From Archangium lipolyticum (GTDB lineage Bacteria; Myxococcota; Myxococcia; Myxococcales; Myxococcaceae), in assembly GCF_024623785.1 (NCBI RefSeq), contig NZ_JANKBZ010000035.1, positions 60,960 to 124,959 of the forward strand: a DNA stretch of 64,000 bases, written 5' to 3'. Positions 35,206 through 44,390 of this stretch are shown one piece after another. The position numbers were made by a program, and so were the translations under genes. The notes beneath the pieces are model-generated. The model had not been told where the DNA came from. It ran no database searches and was given only the letters and a program-made list of their open reading frames with translations. Every line of letters begins with the position of its first letter. Position 1 is the stretch's first letter.

Positions 35206-36530
35206 GAGAGTCCTCCCAGGGGAAGGAAGCGTCCGTCCACGCGGGTGCTCAGGGGCCGGAACTCCTCCCCGTCCCACTCACCGAACACGTCGAGCGGCTG
35301 GCCACCGGAGAGCGCGAGCAGCCGCCATCGGTCACTCGGGCCGAGGAGGACGGCCGCGCCCGTGGCATCCCGGAGCCACCAGCGCCGCCTGCCATCCACG
35401 AGGGGCACCACAGCCCCGAGCAGCGCCGCCGTGCGCTCCCGGAAGGGCTGCCGGGACAGCTCGTCGGCGAACCGCTGGGCGAGCCCGTCGAGCGTGAGCG
35501 AGGGCAGGGCCTCCAGCCAGGGACGGACATCTCCCTTGCGCTCGTGGACGAGGGCGCGCTGGGGCGCGGCGCTCGGCCAGAACACCAGCTCGGCCGGGAA
35601 GGCGGTGCCGGGGAGGAAGGACTCGGCGAACCGTGCGCCGGGACCCGCCGCGAACTGGAGGACGAGCGCCGTGCGGCCCGAGGTGGCACCGAGCAGGTAC
35701 GTCCGCTGCGCGCGGACGCGCTCCGTGTCCTCGACCTCCTGGGCGACGACGGCCCAGGTGTCCTCGAGGCGCTCGCCCTGGGCGACGACCTCCTCCTCGC
35801 GCAGGGAGATGCCCACCACGGAGCGGAGGTCCGCCGCGAGGGGCGGCGCGAGCTGATCCATCTTCCGCCAGGCCTCGGTGACGAGTGCGAGGCGTCCGAG
35901 CCTCTCGAGCATCTTCCGGGGCCAGTCGGGGCCGCTGCCCGGGAGCGCCGCGAGCTGGCGCACCTGGGACGCGAGGCCCGGGGCCTGTGCATCCACCAGC
36001 CGTGCCGCCTGGGTGTTCCACATGGCGGTCTCCGCCTCGAGCCCGGCGAAGCCGCCGCGCACGAGGTCCTCCATCCAGAGGGACAGGGCCTCCAGTCCCC
36101 GCTGCACGCGGGTATGACGCTCGGCGGTGCGCTTCGCACGGGCCTCCGGGTCGGCGGGGGCGGCGCCCTCTCCGGCGGCCTCGCGCTTCGCCTTGCGCTC
36201 GGCGGTGGTGGACCGCTTGGAGAGCCACTCCTCCACCCACGCGGGCGGCTGCCCCGAGGGGAGACGCTCCGCCGCGACGAGCAGCAGGAGCCCGAGGGCG
36301 TGCTTGCACGGGAACTTGCGGCTGGGACAGGTGCACTTCGTGGCGAGGTCGGAGAGGTCGATGCGCACCTGGTACAGGGCGCTGCCCTTGCACTCGCCCC
36401 AGGCCGCGCGTGCGTCCCGGCCGAGCCCCTGCCACGAGCGTTCCGTCGCCAGCTTCTGGCCGGCGGCCGCCGCGGAGGAGTCCGGCGCGAGGGCGAGGGC
36501 CTGCTCTGAGGTGAGGGGCGGGGCGGACAT
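35202..36530 (-). CDS. SWIM zinc-finger protein (YehQ-like)
   Basis: 442 residues from ATG 36530; ATGs at 36551 and 36557 are alternatives without a better ribosome site. The SWIM motif CxCx6CxH is Cys66, Cys68, Cys75 and His77 (KCTCPSRKFPCKH). SWIM domains bind DNA or protein partners. The rest alternates helices and a C-terminal beta-rich part (about 290-442) with repeated Trp-Arg segments. It is the first gene of the yeh-like operon. No promoter box is obvious in the 50 bases before it, and an upstream terminator separates it from the SnoaL-like gene. Confidence 0.85.
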   Translation of the reverse strand: MSAPPLTSEQALALAPDSSAAAAGQKLATERSWQGLGRDARAAWGECKGSALYQVRIDLSDLATKCTCPSRKFPCKHALGLLLLVAAERLPSGQPPAWVEEWLSKRSTTAERKAKREAAGEGAAPADPEARAKRTAERHTRVQRGLEALSLWMEDLVRGGFAGLEAETAMWNTQAARLVDAQAPGLASQVRQLAALPGSGPDWPRKMLERLGRLALVTEAWRKMDQLAPPLAADLRSVVGISLREEEVVAQGERLEDTWAVVAQEVEDTERVRAQRTYLLGATSGRTALVLQFAAGPGARFAESFLPGTAFPAELVFWPSAAPQRALVHERKGDVRPWLEALPSLTLDGLAQRFADELSRQPFRERTAALLGAVVPLVDGRRRWWLRDATGAAVLLGPSDRWRLLALSGGQPLDVFGEWDGEEFRPLSTRVDGRFLPLGGLS

Positions 36531-36580
36531 GGCGTCGAGTCCCGGCAGCATATCCATCCGGCTGACAGGTCCGGTGCCCG

Positions 36581-36617
36581 AAAAACGAAGCCCCCGGCCA
36601 CGAATGTGACCGGGGGC
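36581..36617 (-). terminator. rho-independent terminator of the SnoaL-like gene
   Basis: Read on the minus strand, GCCCCCGGTCAC and GTGGCCGGGGGC pair nearly perfectly (36590-36617) and are followed by TTCGTTTTTC (36581-36589 region). It lies between the SnoaL-like stop and the SWIM start, so the SWIM operon should have its own promoter in the roughly 50 bases beyond it. Confidence 0.8.
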
Positions 36618-36650
36618 GTGGGTCCGTCGAGTCAGACGGTATGGGTCCGG

Positions 36651-37316
36651 CTACTTCGCCGCGGCGGCGTGCATCGGGCAGCCGGTGGCGAGCTGACGCA
36701 GGAACTGGCTGTTGTCGTAGAAGTGCTCGACCTCGAGGATGCGCAGGTCCTCGGCCACGCGTGCCACGCTCATGCCGAAGATCTCCACGCGCTTGCCGGT
36801 GGGCTGCTGGCCCTTGTAGGGGCCGGTGAAGTTGCCCCAGTGGCGCCACTTGAAGCTCACCGTCGGAGGCGGCGAGTACACCTCGAGGATCTCCCAGAAG
36901 AAGCCCTCGGGGAAGGCGGTATGGAAGATGTCGTGCGACGACTCGAACGTCTCCTCGCTGGCCTTGTAGTACGGCGTGTCACCGATGAAGAGGTTGTAGC
37001 TGCCCCTCTCGGCGATGTCCTTGGCGTTGGCCCAGGGCCCCCCGTTGACGTTGGTGCGGAACCTGTCGAGCACGACCGACACCCACTGCGCGGGATCGGC
37101 CTTGTGCGAGACCTCCATCTCGAACACGCGCACGAGGTTCTCCGCCACCATCTCCAGCGAGTTGGCCGGGAACTGGCGCGTGCGCTCCTTGTGCACGGTG
37201 ATGTTCGTCAGGTGGTAGTCCGGTCGGCCGTGGCGCCACTTCACGCCCTGGTCGTTCTCGACAACTGCGTCCCGGCCCTGCAACCAGAGTGGCTCCGCTG
37301 GCTTTGCGATGGTCAT
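36651..37316 (-). CDS. SnoaL-like / pathogenesis-related-type protein
   Basis: 221 residues from ATG 37316, with AGGAG 6-7 bases upstream. The single alpha+beta-barrel region (about 60-205) shows GPWANAKDIAERGSYNLF, FHTAFPEGFFWEILEVYSPPP and WRHWGNFTGPYKGQ, the pattern of SnoaL-like polyketide-cyclase or ester-cyclase proteins annotated as pathogen-related. Many members have no known substrate. A strong terminator follows. It is divergent from the ECF sigma gene. Confidence 0.8.
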   Translation of the reverse strand: MTIAKPAEPLWLQGRDAVVENDQGVKWRHGRPDYHLTNITVHKERTRQFPANSLEMVAENLVRVFEMEVSHKADPAQWVSVVLDRFRTNVNGGPWANAKDIAERGSYNLFIGDTPYYKASEETFESSHDIFHTAFPEGFFWEILEVYSPPPTVSFKWRHWGNFTGPYKGQQPTGKRVEIFGMSVARVAEDLRILEVEHFYDNSQFLRQLATGCPMHAAAAK

Positions 37317-37502
37317 GTCTTCTCCTGTGGAGGGGGGGCATTGTGGATCGAACCACTGACCCTCCGTCTCCCTTTGGAGAGGCTTCCCGTGCCTGTGTGA
37401 TTTTCCGGTGGCGCGGGTTTCCGGCACGATTCCGACACCCCAAACGACCAGACCCGCGGGCTCGCCGCGTATGTTGGAAGAGGGCTGGGAAACAGGAGAG
37501 CC

Positions 37503-38201
37503 GTGCTGCTGCCAGGCGGAAGCGATCGGGAAGTGCTACGGGCCTTCCGCGAGGGTGACCGTGCCACCCTCACGCGGGTGTACCGCGCCTATTCGCCGGA
37601 GGTGGTGCGCTACCTGGCCCGGCGCTTCCCGGTGCGCTCCTCGGCGGGGGTGGACAGCATCGCGCTGGGGGTGTTGGACCTGGAGGCGGCGCACCAGGAG
37701 ACGTTCGTCCGCGCCTTCCGCCCCGCGATGCGCCAGGCCTATGACGGGGTGCGGCCCTACCTGGGCTTCCTGCTGACCATCGCGCGCTCCACGGCCCTGG
37801 ACCTGTTGCGTGCCTCGGGCCGGGTCGCCCGCGAGGCCGTGCCGCTGGAAGACGTCCCCGAGCTGAACAAGGTCCCCGCCGGGGACAGCGGCCCCGAGGA
37901 GCGGGCGCTGGAGTCCGAGGTGCGCACGCTGGTGCGCGAGTTCCTCGAGGGGTTGTCCAAGGAGATGCGGGAGCTCGCGCGGCTGCGCTTCATGGAAGGA
38001 CTCTCGCAGGAGGTGGCCGCCGAGCGCCTCCACCTCACGCGCGGCGAGGTGCGGGTGCGCGAGCGCCACCTGCGGACGCGGTTCACCGAATACCTGCGGG
38101 CCCGGGGGTGGTTGGAGGAAGCCGCCCCCGTCTCCCCGCGTGCCACGGAGGGACTCCTCGTGGCCTTCATCGCCCTGTGCGGAATGGGGAACGGCATATG
38201 A
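37503..38201 (+). CDS. ECF-type RNA polymerase sigma factor
   Basis: 232 residues from GTG 37503; CAGGAG lies 5-10 bases upstream. Region 2 is near 12-100 (LTRVYRAYSPEVVRYLARRF, AHQETFVRAF, YLGFLLTIARSTALDLLR), and region 4 is near 145-200 (LARLRFMEGLSQEVAAERLHLTRGEVRVRE). The C-terminus is a hydrophobic extension (GLLVAFIALCGMG) unusual for ECF factors. The stop overlaps the anti-sigma start as ATGA, and a caspase-like protease gene follows the same way, so the sigma factor probably controls the operon. Confidence 0.9.
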   Translation: MLLPGGSDREVLRAFREGDRATLTRVYRAYSPEVVRYLARRFPVRSSAGVDSIALGVLDLEAAHQETFVRAFRPAMRQAYDGVRPYLGFLLTIARSTALDLLRASGRVAREAVPLEDVPELNKVPAGDSGPEERALESEVRTLVREFLEGLSKEMRELARLRFMEGLSQEVAAERLHLTRGEVRVRERHLRTRFTEYLRARGWLEEAAPVSPRATEGLLVAFIALCGMGNGI

Positions 38202-38947
38202 GGTGGTTCGACGAGCACGTGGATGGCCTGCTGGCGCGCTGGTCCGAGGGCACCCTGTCCCCGCGCCAGTCCGCCCGGCTGTTGAGACATGCCCACGCCT
38301 GCGCGCGGTGCGGTGGCCGGTACGAGCGGCTGGTTCAGGCCCACCGCATGCTGGAGCGAGGTGGCCTCCACACCCCCACGGAGATGGAGGAGGCGGTGCT
38401 GGCGGACGCGGGGCTCGCGGCGGCGCTGTCGGCGGCGGCCCCGGAGGCGGAGCGCTGGCGGTGGCCCCCGCTGGCCATGGTGGGAGGGGTCGTGGCGGCG
38501 CTGGGCCTGGCGGCGCTGGTGCTCGTCCCTCCTGGAGATGCCGGGGAGTGGCAATCCCGGGGAGTGGGGCGTCCCACCGGGGCCGCGCTGCGCGTGTTCT
38601 GCGCCGTGCGGCGGCAGCCCCTGCGTGAGCTGAAGCGGGAGCAGGCGTGTCCACCGGACGCGATGCTGGCCTTCGCCGTGGGCGCCTCCGCTCCGCTCTC
38701 CCATGTCGCGGTCGAGGTGCGCGGAGCCGGGCTCCAGGTGTCCGAGGGGCCCTTCGCCGTCGCCGGTGCTCCGGGCGCGGAGCAGCCGCTGGAGGCCACC
38801 ATTCCCCTCCTCATGTTCCCCGGAGCGGCCGAGGTCGTCGCCGCGTTCGCGGACTCGCCCCGGTCGGCGCTCGGCGCCCTGCGGGGCGATGGGACTCCGG
38901 GTGCGGTGGTGCTCCGGATGCCGGTCCGGGTAGAGGACTCTCCATGA
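38198..38947 (+). CDS. membrane anti-sigma factor with zinc-binding (ZAS) motif
   Basis: 249 residues from ATG 38198, overlapping the sigma stop by 4 bases. An HxxxCxxC motif near residue 30 (HAHACARC) marks the anti-sigma domain. One membrane helix lies at about 87-108 (PLAMVGGVVAALGLAALVL). The extracytoplasmic C-terminus (about 110-249) is beta-rich and could sense a signal or be cleaved. It should hold the ECF sigma factor inactive at the membrane. Confidence 0.9.
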   Translation: MRWFDEHVDGLLARWSEGTLSPRQSARLLRHAHACARCGGRYERLVQAHRMLERGGLHTPTEMEEAVLADAGLAAALSAAAPEAERWRWPPLAMVGGVVAALGLAALVLVPPGDAGEWQSRGVGRPTGAALRVFCAVRRQPLRELKREQACPPDAMLAFAVGASAPLSHVAVEVRGAGLQVSEGPFAVAGAPGAEQPLEATIPLLMFPGAAEVVAAFADSPRSALGALRGDGTPGAVVLRMPVRVEDSP

Positions 38948-40659
38948 ATCGCCGTTGTCCGGGAACGTTGCTCGCGGCCCTCGTGCTGCTCGCCGCCTCC
39001 CAGGTCCTCGCCGCGCCGCCCGTGCGCCGCGCGCTCGTCATCGCCCACAACGCCAGCGATGACCCCGCCCTCTCTCCGCTGCGCTACGCGGACGACGACG
39101 GGGTGATGTGGACGGAGCTGCTGCGGCGGCTGGGCGTGGAGACCACGCTGCTGGTGGAGCCCGACGAGGAGACGCGCAGGACGGGCGCCGCGGTGCTGGC
39201 GACGGGAGCCCGGCCGCCCACGCCCGAGGCGGTATCCCAGGCGGTGGAGTCCCTGCGCGGCGCCATCCAGGCGGACCACGCCACGGGGCGGCGGACGGAC
39301 GTGCTGCTCGTCTACGTGGGGCACGGCAACACCGACGAGGCCGGCCGTGCCTACTTCACCGTGAAGGGCGGACGGTTGGACCGGACGGCCTTCTACGCGC
39401 AACTGGTGGACCCGCTCGGGGCGGACTTCGTCCACGTCATCGTGGATGCGTGCCGGGCCTCGGGTGTGGTGGGCAGCCGGGGACAGGCGGACGCGGCGGT
39501 GCTGGCGGAGCTGCGCGGAACGCTGGAGCGCGAGCAGCTCGCGGCGCGGCCCCACGTGGGCGCCCTCTTCGCGGAGAGCGACACGGGCGAGACACACGAG
39601 TGGTCGCGCCTGCGCGCGGGCGTCTTCAGCCACGTGTTGCGCTCGGGGCTGATGGGGGGAGCGGACGTCAACGGGGACGGCGCGGTGGAGTACAGCGAGC
39701 TGGCTGGCTTCGTCGCCGCTTCGTTGCAGGGGGTGAAGGCGCTGCCCGCCCGGCTCTCCGTCCATGCCCATGCCCCGGCGAGCGAGCCCCGGCGCCCGCT
39801 GGTGGGCGCTTCCCCCGAGGGGCCGAGCCTCCTGCTCCCGGCGGAGTTCGAGCACGCGCGCATCTCGGTGGAGGACGAGGAGGGCCGGAGGCTGGCGGAC
39901 GTGCGGCGCGCGGAGGGACAGCCGCTCGCGCTGCGCCTGCCCGTCCGGGACGCCTACTGGGTGCGCACGCCCACCGCCGAGGCCCGCATCGCGCTCGCGC
40001 AGCTCGGTGCCGGCGTGCCCCGGCTGCGTCCCCGCGAGCTCCAGGAGCGCGGGCCGGTGGAGGATGCCTTGCGGCGCGGGCTCTTCTCGGTGGCCTTCGA
40101 CCGGAGCTTCTACGAGCAATATGTCTCCACCTCGTCCTTCGTTCCGGTGGACTTCGTGCCGGGCAGGGTGGGACCGGTACGCATTCCCCTCGGCGCGCCC
40201 GTGCTGGGCTCCCACTCTCCCTGGGAGGTGGGGGCGTTCGCCGCGCGGACGCCGCTCGGGCTCGGAGGGTTCATCACCGGTCCGAGCTTCACCCTTCGCA
40301 CGGCGGCGCCCTATACGTTGGGAGTGCGGGCCTCCTACGCCCTCTCGCTCCTGCCCTCGGTCGACGGTGTGACCCTCCACCGGTTCTCCGTGCAGGGACT
40401 CGCGGGTATCCAATCTCCCGAGCGGGTGGGTCCGTTCCTGGAGGCCGCCGCGGGCTGGAGCCTGGTTGGCGTGAAGTACCGGGGAGGAGTGCAGGGCGAT
40501 CCCACCGTGCTGTCCGGCCACCTCTCGGGTGGCATGGTGGCGCGCATGGACTCCTGGCGGATGCGTGCGGGGGGCTTCATCGGCACGGAGCTGATCACCG
40601 CGGACGGCGAGGATTCGTGGGGCACCACGTGGGGCGTGGAGCTGTCATTCGGACGTTGA
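38944..40659 (+). CDS. caspase-like (peptidase C14) protein with C-terminal beta-rich domain
   Basis: 571 residues from ATG 38944, overlapping the anti-sigma stop as ATGA. A signal peptide ends near residue 24. The caspase fold has the catalytic pair His127 (YVGHG) and Cys170 (VDACRASG), with GVFSHVL in the C-terminal part. An EF-hand-like loop DVNGDGAVEY lies at 241-250. Residues about 350-571 form a beta-rich, partly barrel-like domain ending WGVELSFGR. It should act outside the cytoplasm, since the signal peptide precedes the protease. Control by its sigma/anti-sigma pair is inferred from the operon. Confidence 0.85.
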   Translation: MNRRCPGTLLAALVLLAASQVLAAPPVRRALVIAHNASDDPALSPLRYADDDGVMWTELLRRLGVETTLLVEPDEETRRTGAAVLATGARPPTPEAVSQAVESLRGAIQADHATGRRTDVLLVYVGHGNTDEAGRAYFTVKGGRLDRTAFYAQLVDPLGADFVHVIVDACRASGVVGSRGQADAAVLAELRGTLEREQLAARPHVGALFAESDTGETHEWSRLRAGVFSHVLRSGLMGGADVNGDGAVEYSELAGFVAASLQGVKALPARLSVHAHAPASEPRRPLVGASPEGPSLLLPAEFEHARISVEDEEGRRLADVRRAEGQPLALRLPVRDAYWVRTPTAEARIALAQLGAGVPRLRPRELQERGPVEDALRRGLFSVAFDRSFYEQYVSTSSFVPVDFVPGRVGPVRIPLGAPVLGSHSPWEVGAFAARTPLGLGGFITGPSFTLRTAAPYTLGVRASYALSLLPSVDGVTLHRFSVQGLAGIQSPERVGPFLEAAAGWSLVGVKYRGGVQGDPTVLSGHLSGGMVARMDSWRMRAGGFIGTELITADGEDSWGTTWGVELSFGR

Positions 40660-40744
40660 GCCGGCGGGGAAAAAGCGGGCGGACGACCGGGCGGAGCTCC
40701 TCTCTCCGTATTTCCGACAGCACACCGAATCGAGGAAGGCCTTC

Positions 40745-41956
40745 GTGAAACTCCCCTACATCCTCGCGCCCGCCGCGGTTCTCACCGTTCTCGTGCTCGG
40801 CGCCTGTGAGCCCATCCAGATCGACGTCATCTTCGAGAACCACAACACCTACGTGAACAGCACACCGGATGGCGGCCCTCCGGACAAGGTCGGCGGCGAT
40901 TCGGGTCTGCCTCCCATCGAGCCCGTGGACGCGGGTCAGTCGGACGGAGGGCCGCCTCCGGATGCTTCCTGCGTGGACGGGTGGCGGTCGCGAGAGGTCA
41001 CCACGGAGGCGCAGAACGTGGCTTTCGCCTTCGATTCGAAGGGGGTGGGGCAGCTCGCCATGACCAAGGCGGGCAGGGTGTTCGTGGGCGGCCTGAGGGA
41101 GGGAGACGTGCTGACCCGAGCGGGTGAACTGCAGGGATACGTGGGGGGATTCGCCCTCGATGCGGAGGGCGGCCGGCACGTGGTCGTCTCCAACGCTTCG
41201 GCCCACACCGTCTACGCTCATGACCGGGAGGGCATCTGGCGGAGCACCGTGCTCTTCCCGGGCTACCCCGTCGCGTTGGCGATCGCGCCTTCCGGCTCGG
41301 CCCATGTGATTCTCAACCAGGGCACGGGCAGCGAGCAGCACCTCGCCCATGCCACCAACCAGTCCGGGCAGTGGGTGCTCACGGATCTCGGCATCAAGTC
41401 CCGCAATAGCCGCGCGGATCTCGCGGTCGACGCCCGGGGCCATGCCCACATCGCCTGGCATGCCGACTCGAGCTACGGCATCTACTACGCCACCAATGCC
41501 TCGGGCACCTGGATGCAGGAGCTGGTCGCGGACCAAACGGGCAACGAGCCCGTGCTGGCGATCGATCCCTTGGGGCGTCCCCATCTGATCTATTCGTTCG
41601 GTGGCTCGTACGCCGAGCACGCCGTGAAAGAGGACGGAGGCTGGCGGCTCACGGGAGTGGGAGCATCCTCCGGTATCGCGCTCGACCTGATGGCGGACGC
41701 GCGGGGCAACCTCCACGCGCTGCTGGATCGCTACACGAATCCCAAGGTCGTCCTTGCCTCCCTGCCCGCCGGGAGCCGCTCCTGGTCCTACACCCCCATC
41801 ATCTCCCTCGATGGAAAGGGCGGGGTGACCCATCCCTGGGAGTTCGCGCTCGGGTTGGGGCCCTCGGGCGAGCCGCGCATCGCCTATTGGTACGCCATCT
41901 CCACGGACGGCGCGGGGCTCGGCAACTCCGTGCGGTACGCCGAGCCGTGCCCGTGA
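40745..41956 (+). CDS. lipoprotein with beta-propeller-like repeats
   Basis: 403 residues from GTG 40745. The lipobox is LGAC (Cys21). A Gly/Pro/Asp-rich linker covers about 40-75. From residue 85 repeats of the form 'fD..G..hvv' occur (AFDSKGVGQLAMT, ALDAEGGRHVVVS, AVDARGHAHIAWH, AIDPLGRPHLIYS, MADARGNLHALLD), consistent with a propeller. It lies 85 bases downstream of the caspase-like gene, same strand, so it may be part of the same ECF regulon. Confidence 0.75.
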   Translation: MKLPYILAPAAVLTVLVLGACEPIQIDVIFENHNTYVNSTPDGGPPDKVGGDSGLPPIEPVDAGQSDGGPPPDASCVDGWRSREVTTEAQNVAFAFDSKGVGQLAMTKAGRVFVGGLREGDVLTRAGELQGYVGGFALDAEGGRHVVVSNASAHTVYAHDREGIWRSTVLFPGYPVALAIAPSGSAHVILNQGTGSEQHLAHATNQSGQWVLTDLGIKSRNSRADLAVDARGHAHIAWHADSSYGIYYATNASGTWMQELVADQTGNEPVLAIDPLGRPHLIYSFGGSYAEHAVKEDGGWRLTGVGASSGIALDLMADARGNLHALLDRYTNPKVVLASLPAGSRSWSYTPIISLDGKGGVTHPWEFALGLGPSGEPRIAYWYAISTDGAGLGNSVRYAEPCP

Positions 41957-41971
41957 GCCGGCACGCGTGAC

Positions 41972-44332
41972 TCAGCTGGGCCGCACGTCGAAGGAGAGGA
42001 ACTGGGGCGCGTGGCAGGAGGTGCAGCGCACGCGGAGGACGGTGATGTTCCTGCCGTCACTCCCCGTGTGCCGCAGTTGCAGGGCATCCGGCACGCGCTC
42101 GAAGGTACCGCCGCAGGAGCAGCGCTCCTTGCGGATGTGCTGATCGGCCTGCTCCAGGCTGTCCACGAGGATGGGGCGCGCACCCTCCTCCTCCTTCTCC
42201 CGCTTCTCGCGCTCGCGCAGGTAGCGCACGGCGCCCGGTGAGGCCCGGCGGGTCTGTTGCCGGGTCCGGCGCTTCCGGACGAGCTCGCGGATGCGCCGGG
42301 GGAGGCCCAGTCCGAAGACCGCCAGCACCAGCAGGAACACCGTGCTGAGGGCGAGGCTGACCTCACGCGAGAGCAGGAAGGAGCCGGACGTGGAGACGTT
42401 GGAGGAGAGCACGGTGCCCACTGGCGCGGCGAAGGACAGGCCGAGCAGGGGGCCCATCTTCTCCACGGCCGCGACGTGCCGGGCCATCGCGTCCGGCGCC
42501 ACCCGGTCGGCGAGGCTGCGGTACTCCACCTGGTAGACGAACCCGTTGAAGTCGGACGTCACCGTCATGTCCATGCGGGAGGCCGGGCCCTCCACCGTGT
42601 GCTGCTCCGGGGCCACGGTCAGCAGGGAATCGGAGCGCACCTCCCAGCGCACGCGGAGGTGGGTGGGGTGGTCCACCTCCAGGGGGAAGGAGCGCCCCTC
42701 GGTGCGCCGGGGGAGGGCGAGCTGCCCGGTCACCTGCGGGGCCGCGACCTTCAGGCCGCCGTTGGCCCAGGCGTCCTCCAGGGTGTACTTCGCCTCCAGC
42801 GTCAACGTGTTGGTGTCCTCGTCGTCCACCACGCGCGGAGTGCCCTCGGGCTTCAGCTTGGGGAAGAGGCCGCGGTACTGCTCGAGTTGCCGGGTGGAGA
42901 GCTGCTCCGCCGACAGTCCCGCCAGCAGGGAGCGGGTGTTGTCCGCCTCCGAGCGGGTGTAGCGGCTGGTGATGGTGAAGGTTCCGGTGCCATCGTCATT
43001 CACGGAGAGCGTGTAGCGCGCGTCCACCTCCGGCCCCCCGGCGGCGGGCTGGGGAATGGACTCGAGCCCGGTGGTGCCGGGAGCGAGCACGAGCGCCTTC
43101 CCATAGGGGAGCGGGCCGCGAGCCCCGAGCCGCCCGCGCCGATGCGTCTGGGTGGCATCCACCCACTCGGTGCGTCCGGCCACCTGGGCGCGCACGATGG
43201 CGTGGTCGAAGGCCCAGGCCGAGGGGAGCAGGTGCTCCACGCCGCCGTGCCGGTGGGCGCTCACCAGGGCCACGTGCGCGGGGATGCCCAGCGTGCGCAG
43301 CAGGGTGGTCAGCAGGAGCGCCTTGTCCTTGCAGTCGCCGAAGCGCTGGGAGAGCACCTGCTCCGGCGGGTGGGGCTGGTGGGTGTTGGGGCCGATCGCG
43401 ATGGCCAGGTAGCGCACCTCGTCCTGGACGAAGCGCACCGCCGCGAGGAAGCGCGCCTCCTCGGTGGGGAGGGAGCGCCAGGACTCCGCCCGCGTCTTCA
43501 CCTCGGGAGACTCCGGCATCCCCTCCATCAGCGCGAGGCCCCAGGAGGCCACCTCGGCCCAGCTCCCGAAGCTGCTCACCTGGACGTGGGGCCACTCGGC
43601 CAGGTCGGAGGGGATTCCCTGCTCCGGCTCGAAGGCGGGCACGTCCTTCCTCTCCCACCGGTACTCGCGCAGTCCGCCCACGTCGCGCTCCACGGGCCGG
43701 GCCTCCTGCGTGCCCTGGGTCTTGAAGTGGAGCGCCAGGCCCGCCGGAGCGAGCAGCCGGTGGACGAGGTGGGCCACGGGCACCTCGCTCGCGAGGACGA
43801 GCGAATCCAGGTGGTGCCCCTTGAAGAGGGGGTGGGCGCTCTCCACGGTGTAGGCCTCCTCGAGACGGTCCCCTGCGCGCACGTCCTGGAGGAATGCGAG
43901 GGCGGTGCGCTGGTCGCGGTAGATGCCCATATCCAGCCCGCTCTCCTGCTGAAGCAACTTCACGTCCTCGGCGCGCAGGATCTGGGTGCGCACACCGTCG
44001 CGGGTGCGCCAGACGCCATGCAGGCGTAGGCGCTCGTGGGCGTTGGAGAAGGTGACCTCGAGCTTGGAGCCCGCCTCCACGCCGCGGCTGCTGGCCACGT
44101 GCCGCACCTGGCGGTGGAAGCGCTCGGTGAGCCCGGGCGAGACGCGGACCTGCTCCTCGGACAGCAGCAGGTGGAGGCCCGAGACGGCGTCCTCGGCACG
44201 CAGCGGGCGCCGCACCTCGACCGGAGTGGGCTCCACCCAGGAGGGGGGCTCGGTCAGCGTGAGGCCGGCCTCGGCCCGGGCGGGGAGCGTGGCGAGGACG
44301 GACAGCAGCAGCAGCAGGCGCTGGGGTGACAT
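41972..44332 (-). CDS. DUF3857 and transglutaminase-like exported membrane protein
   Basis: 786 residues from ATG 44332, which has GGAGG upstream at suitable spacing; the frame begins nine codons earlier. A signal peptide ends near AEA-GL. The DUF3857 region is about 60-270. The transglutaminase core carries the Cys of RFGDCKDKALLL, the His of FDHAIV and the Asp of WVDAT. A membrane helix lies near 675-695 (LALSTVFLLVLAVFGLG), and the tail has a zinc-ribbon-like CSCGG ... CTSC. The likely role is peptide or protein crosslinking/processing at the cell envelope. The next gene upstream is a lipoprotein. Confidence 0.85.
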   Translation of the reverse strand: MSPQRLLLLLSVLATLPARAEAGLTLTEPPSWVEPTPVEVRRPLRAEDAVSGLHLLLSEEQVRVSPGLTERFHRQVRHVASSRGVEAGSKLEVTFSNAHERLRLHGVWRTRDGVRTQILRAEDVKLLQQESGLDMGIYRDQRTALAFLQDVRAGDRLEEAYTVESAHPLFKGHHLDSLVLASEVPVAHLVHRLLAPAGLALHFKTQGTQEARPVERDVGGLREYRWERKDVPAFEPEQGIPSDLAEWPHVQVSSFGSWAEVASWGLALMEGMPESPEVKTRAESWRSLPTEEARFLAAVRFVQDEVRYLAIAIGPNTHQPHPPEQVLSQRFGDCKDKALLLTTLLRTLGIPAHVALVSAHRHGGVEHLLPSAWAFDHAIVRAQVAGRTEWVDATQTHRRGRLGARGPLPYGKALVLAPGTTGLESIPQPAAGGPEVDARYTLSVNDDGTGTFTITSRYTRSEADNTRSLLAGLSAEQLSTRQLEQYRGLFPKLKPEGTPRVVDDEDTNTLTLEAKYTLEDAWANGGLKVAAPQVTGQLALPRRTEGRSFPLEVDHPTHLRVRWEVRSDSLLTVAPEQHTVEGPASRMDMTVTSDFNGFVYQVEYRSLADRVAPDAMARHVAAVEKMGPLLGLSFAAPVGTVLSSNVSTSGSFLLSREVSLALSTVFLLVLAVFGLGLPRRIRELVRKRRTRQQTRRASPGAVRYLREREKREKEEEGARPILVDSLEQADQHIRKERCSCGGTFERVPDALQLRHTGSDGRNITVLRVRCTSCHAPQFLSFDVRPS

Positions 44333-44390
44333 GGCCGGCATCCTCCCAGGAGGGAGCACGGCGAGGGAAGGTCCCGGGTCTTCCGCTGTG

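Noticed and set aside
37330..37400. tRNA-like segment with GGTTCGATCC on the minus strand
   Set aside because: The T-arm does not form a proper five-base stem, and no anticodon arm or acceptor stem can be built around it; it lies in the leader of the SnoaL-like gene.
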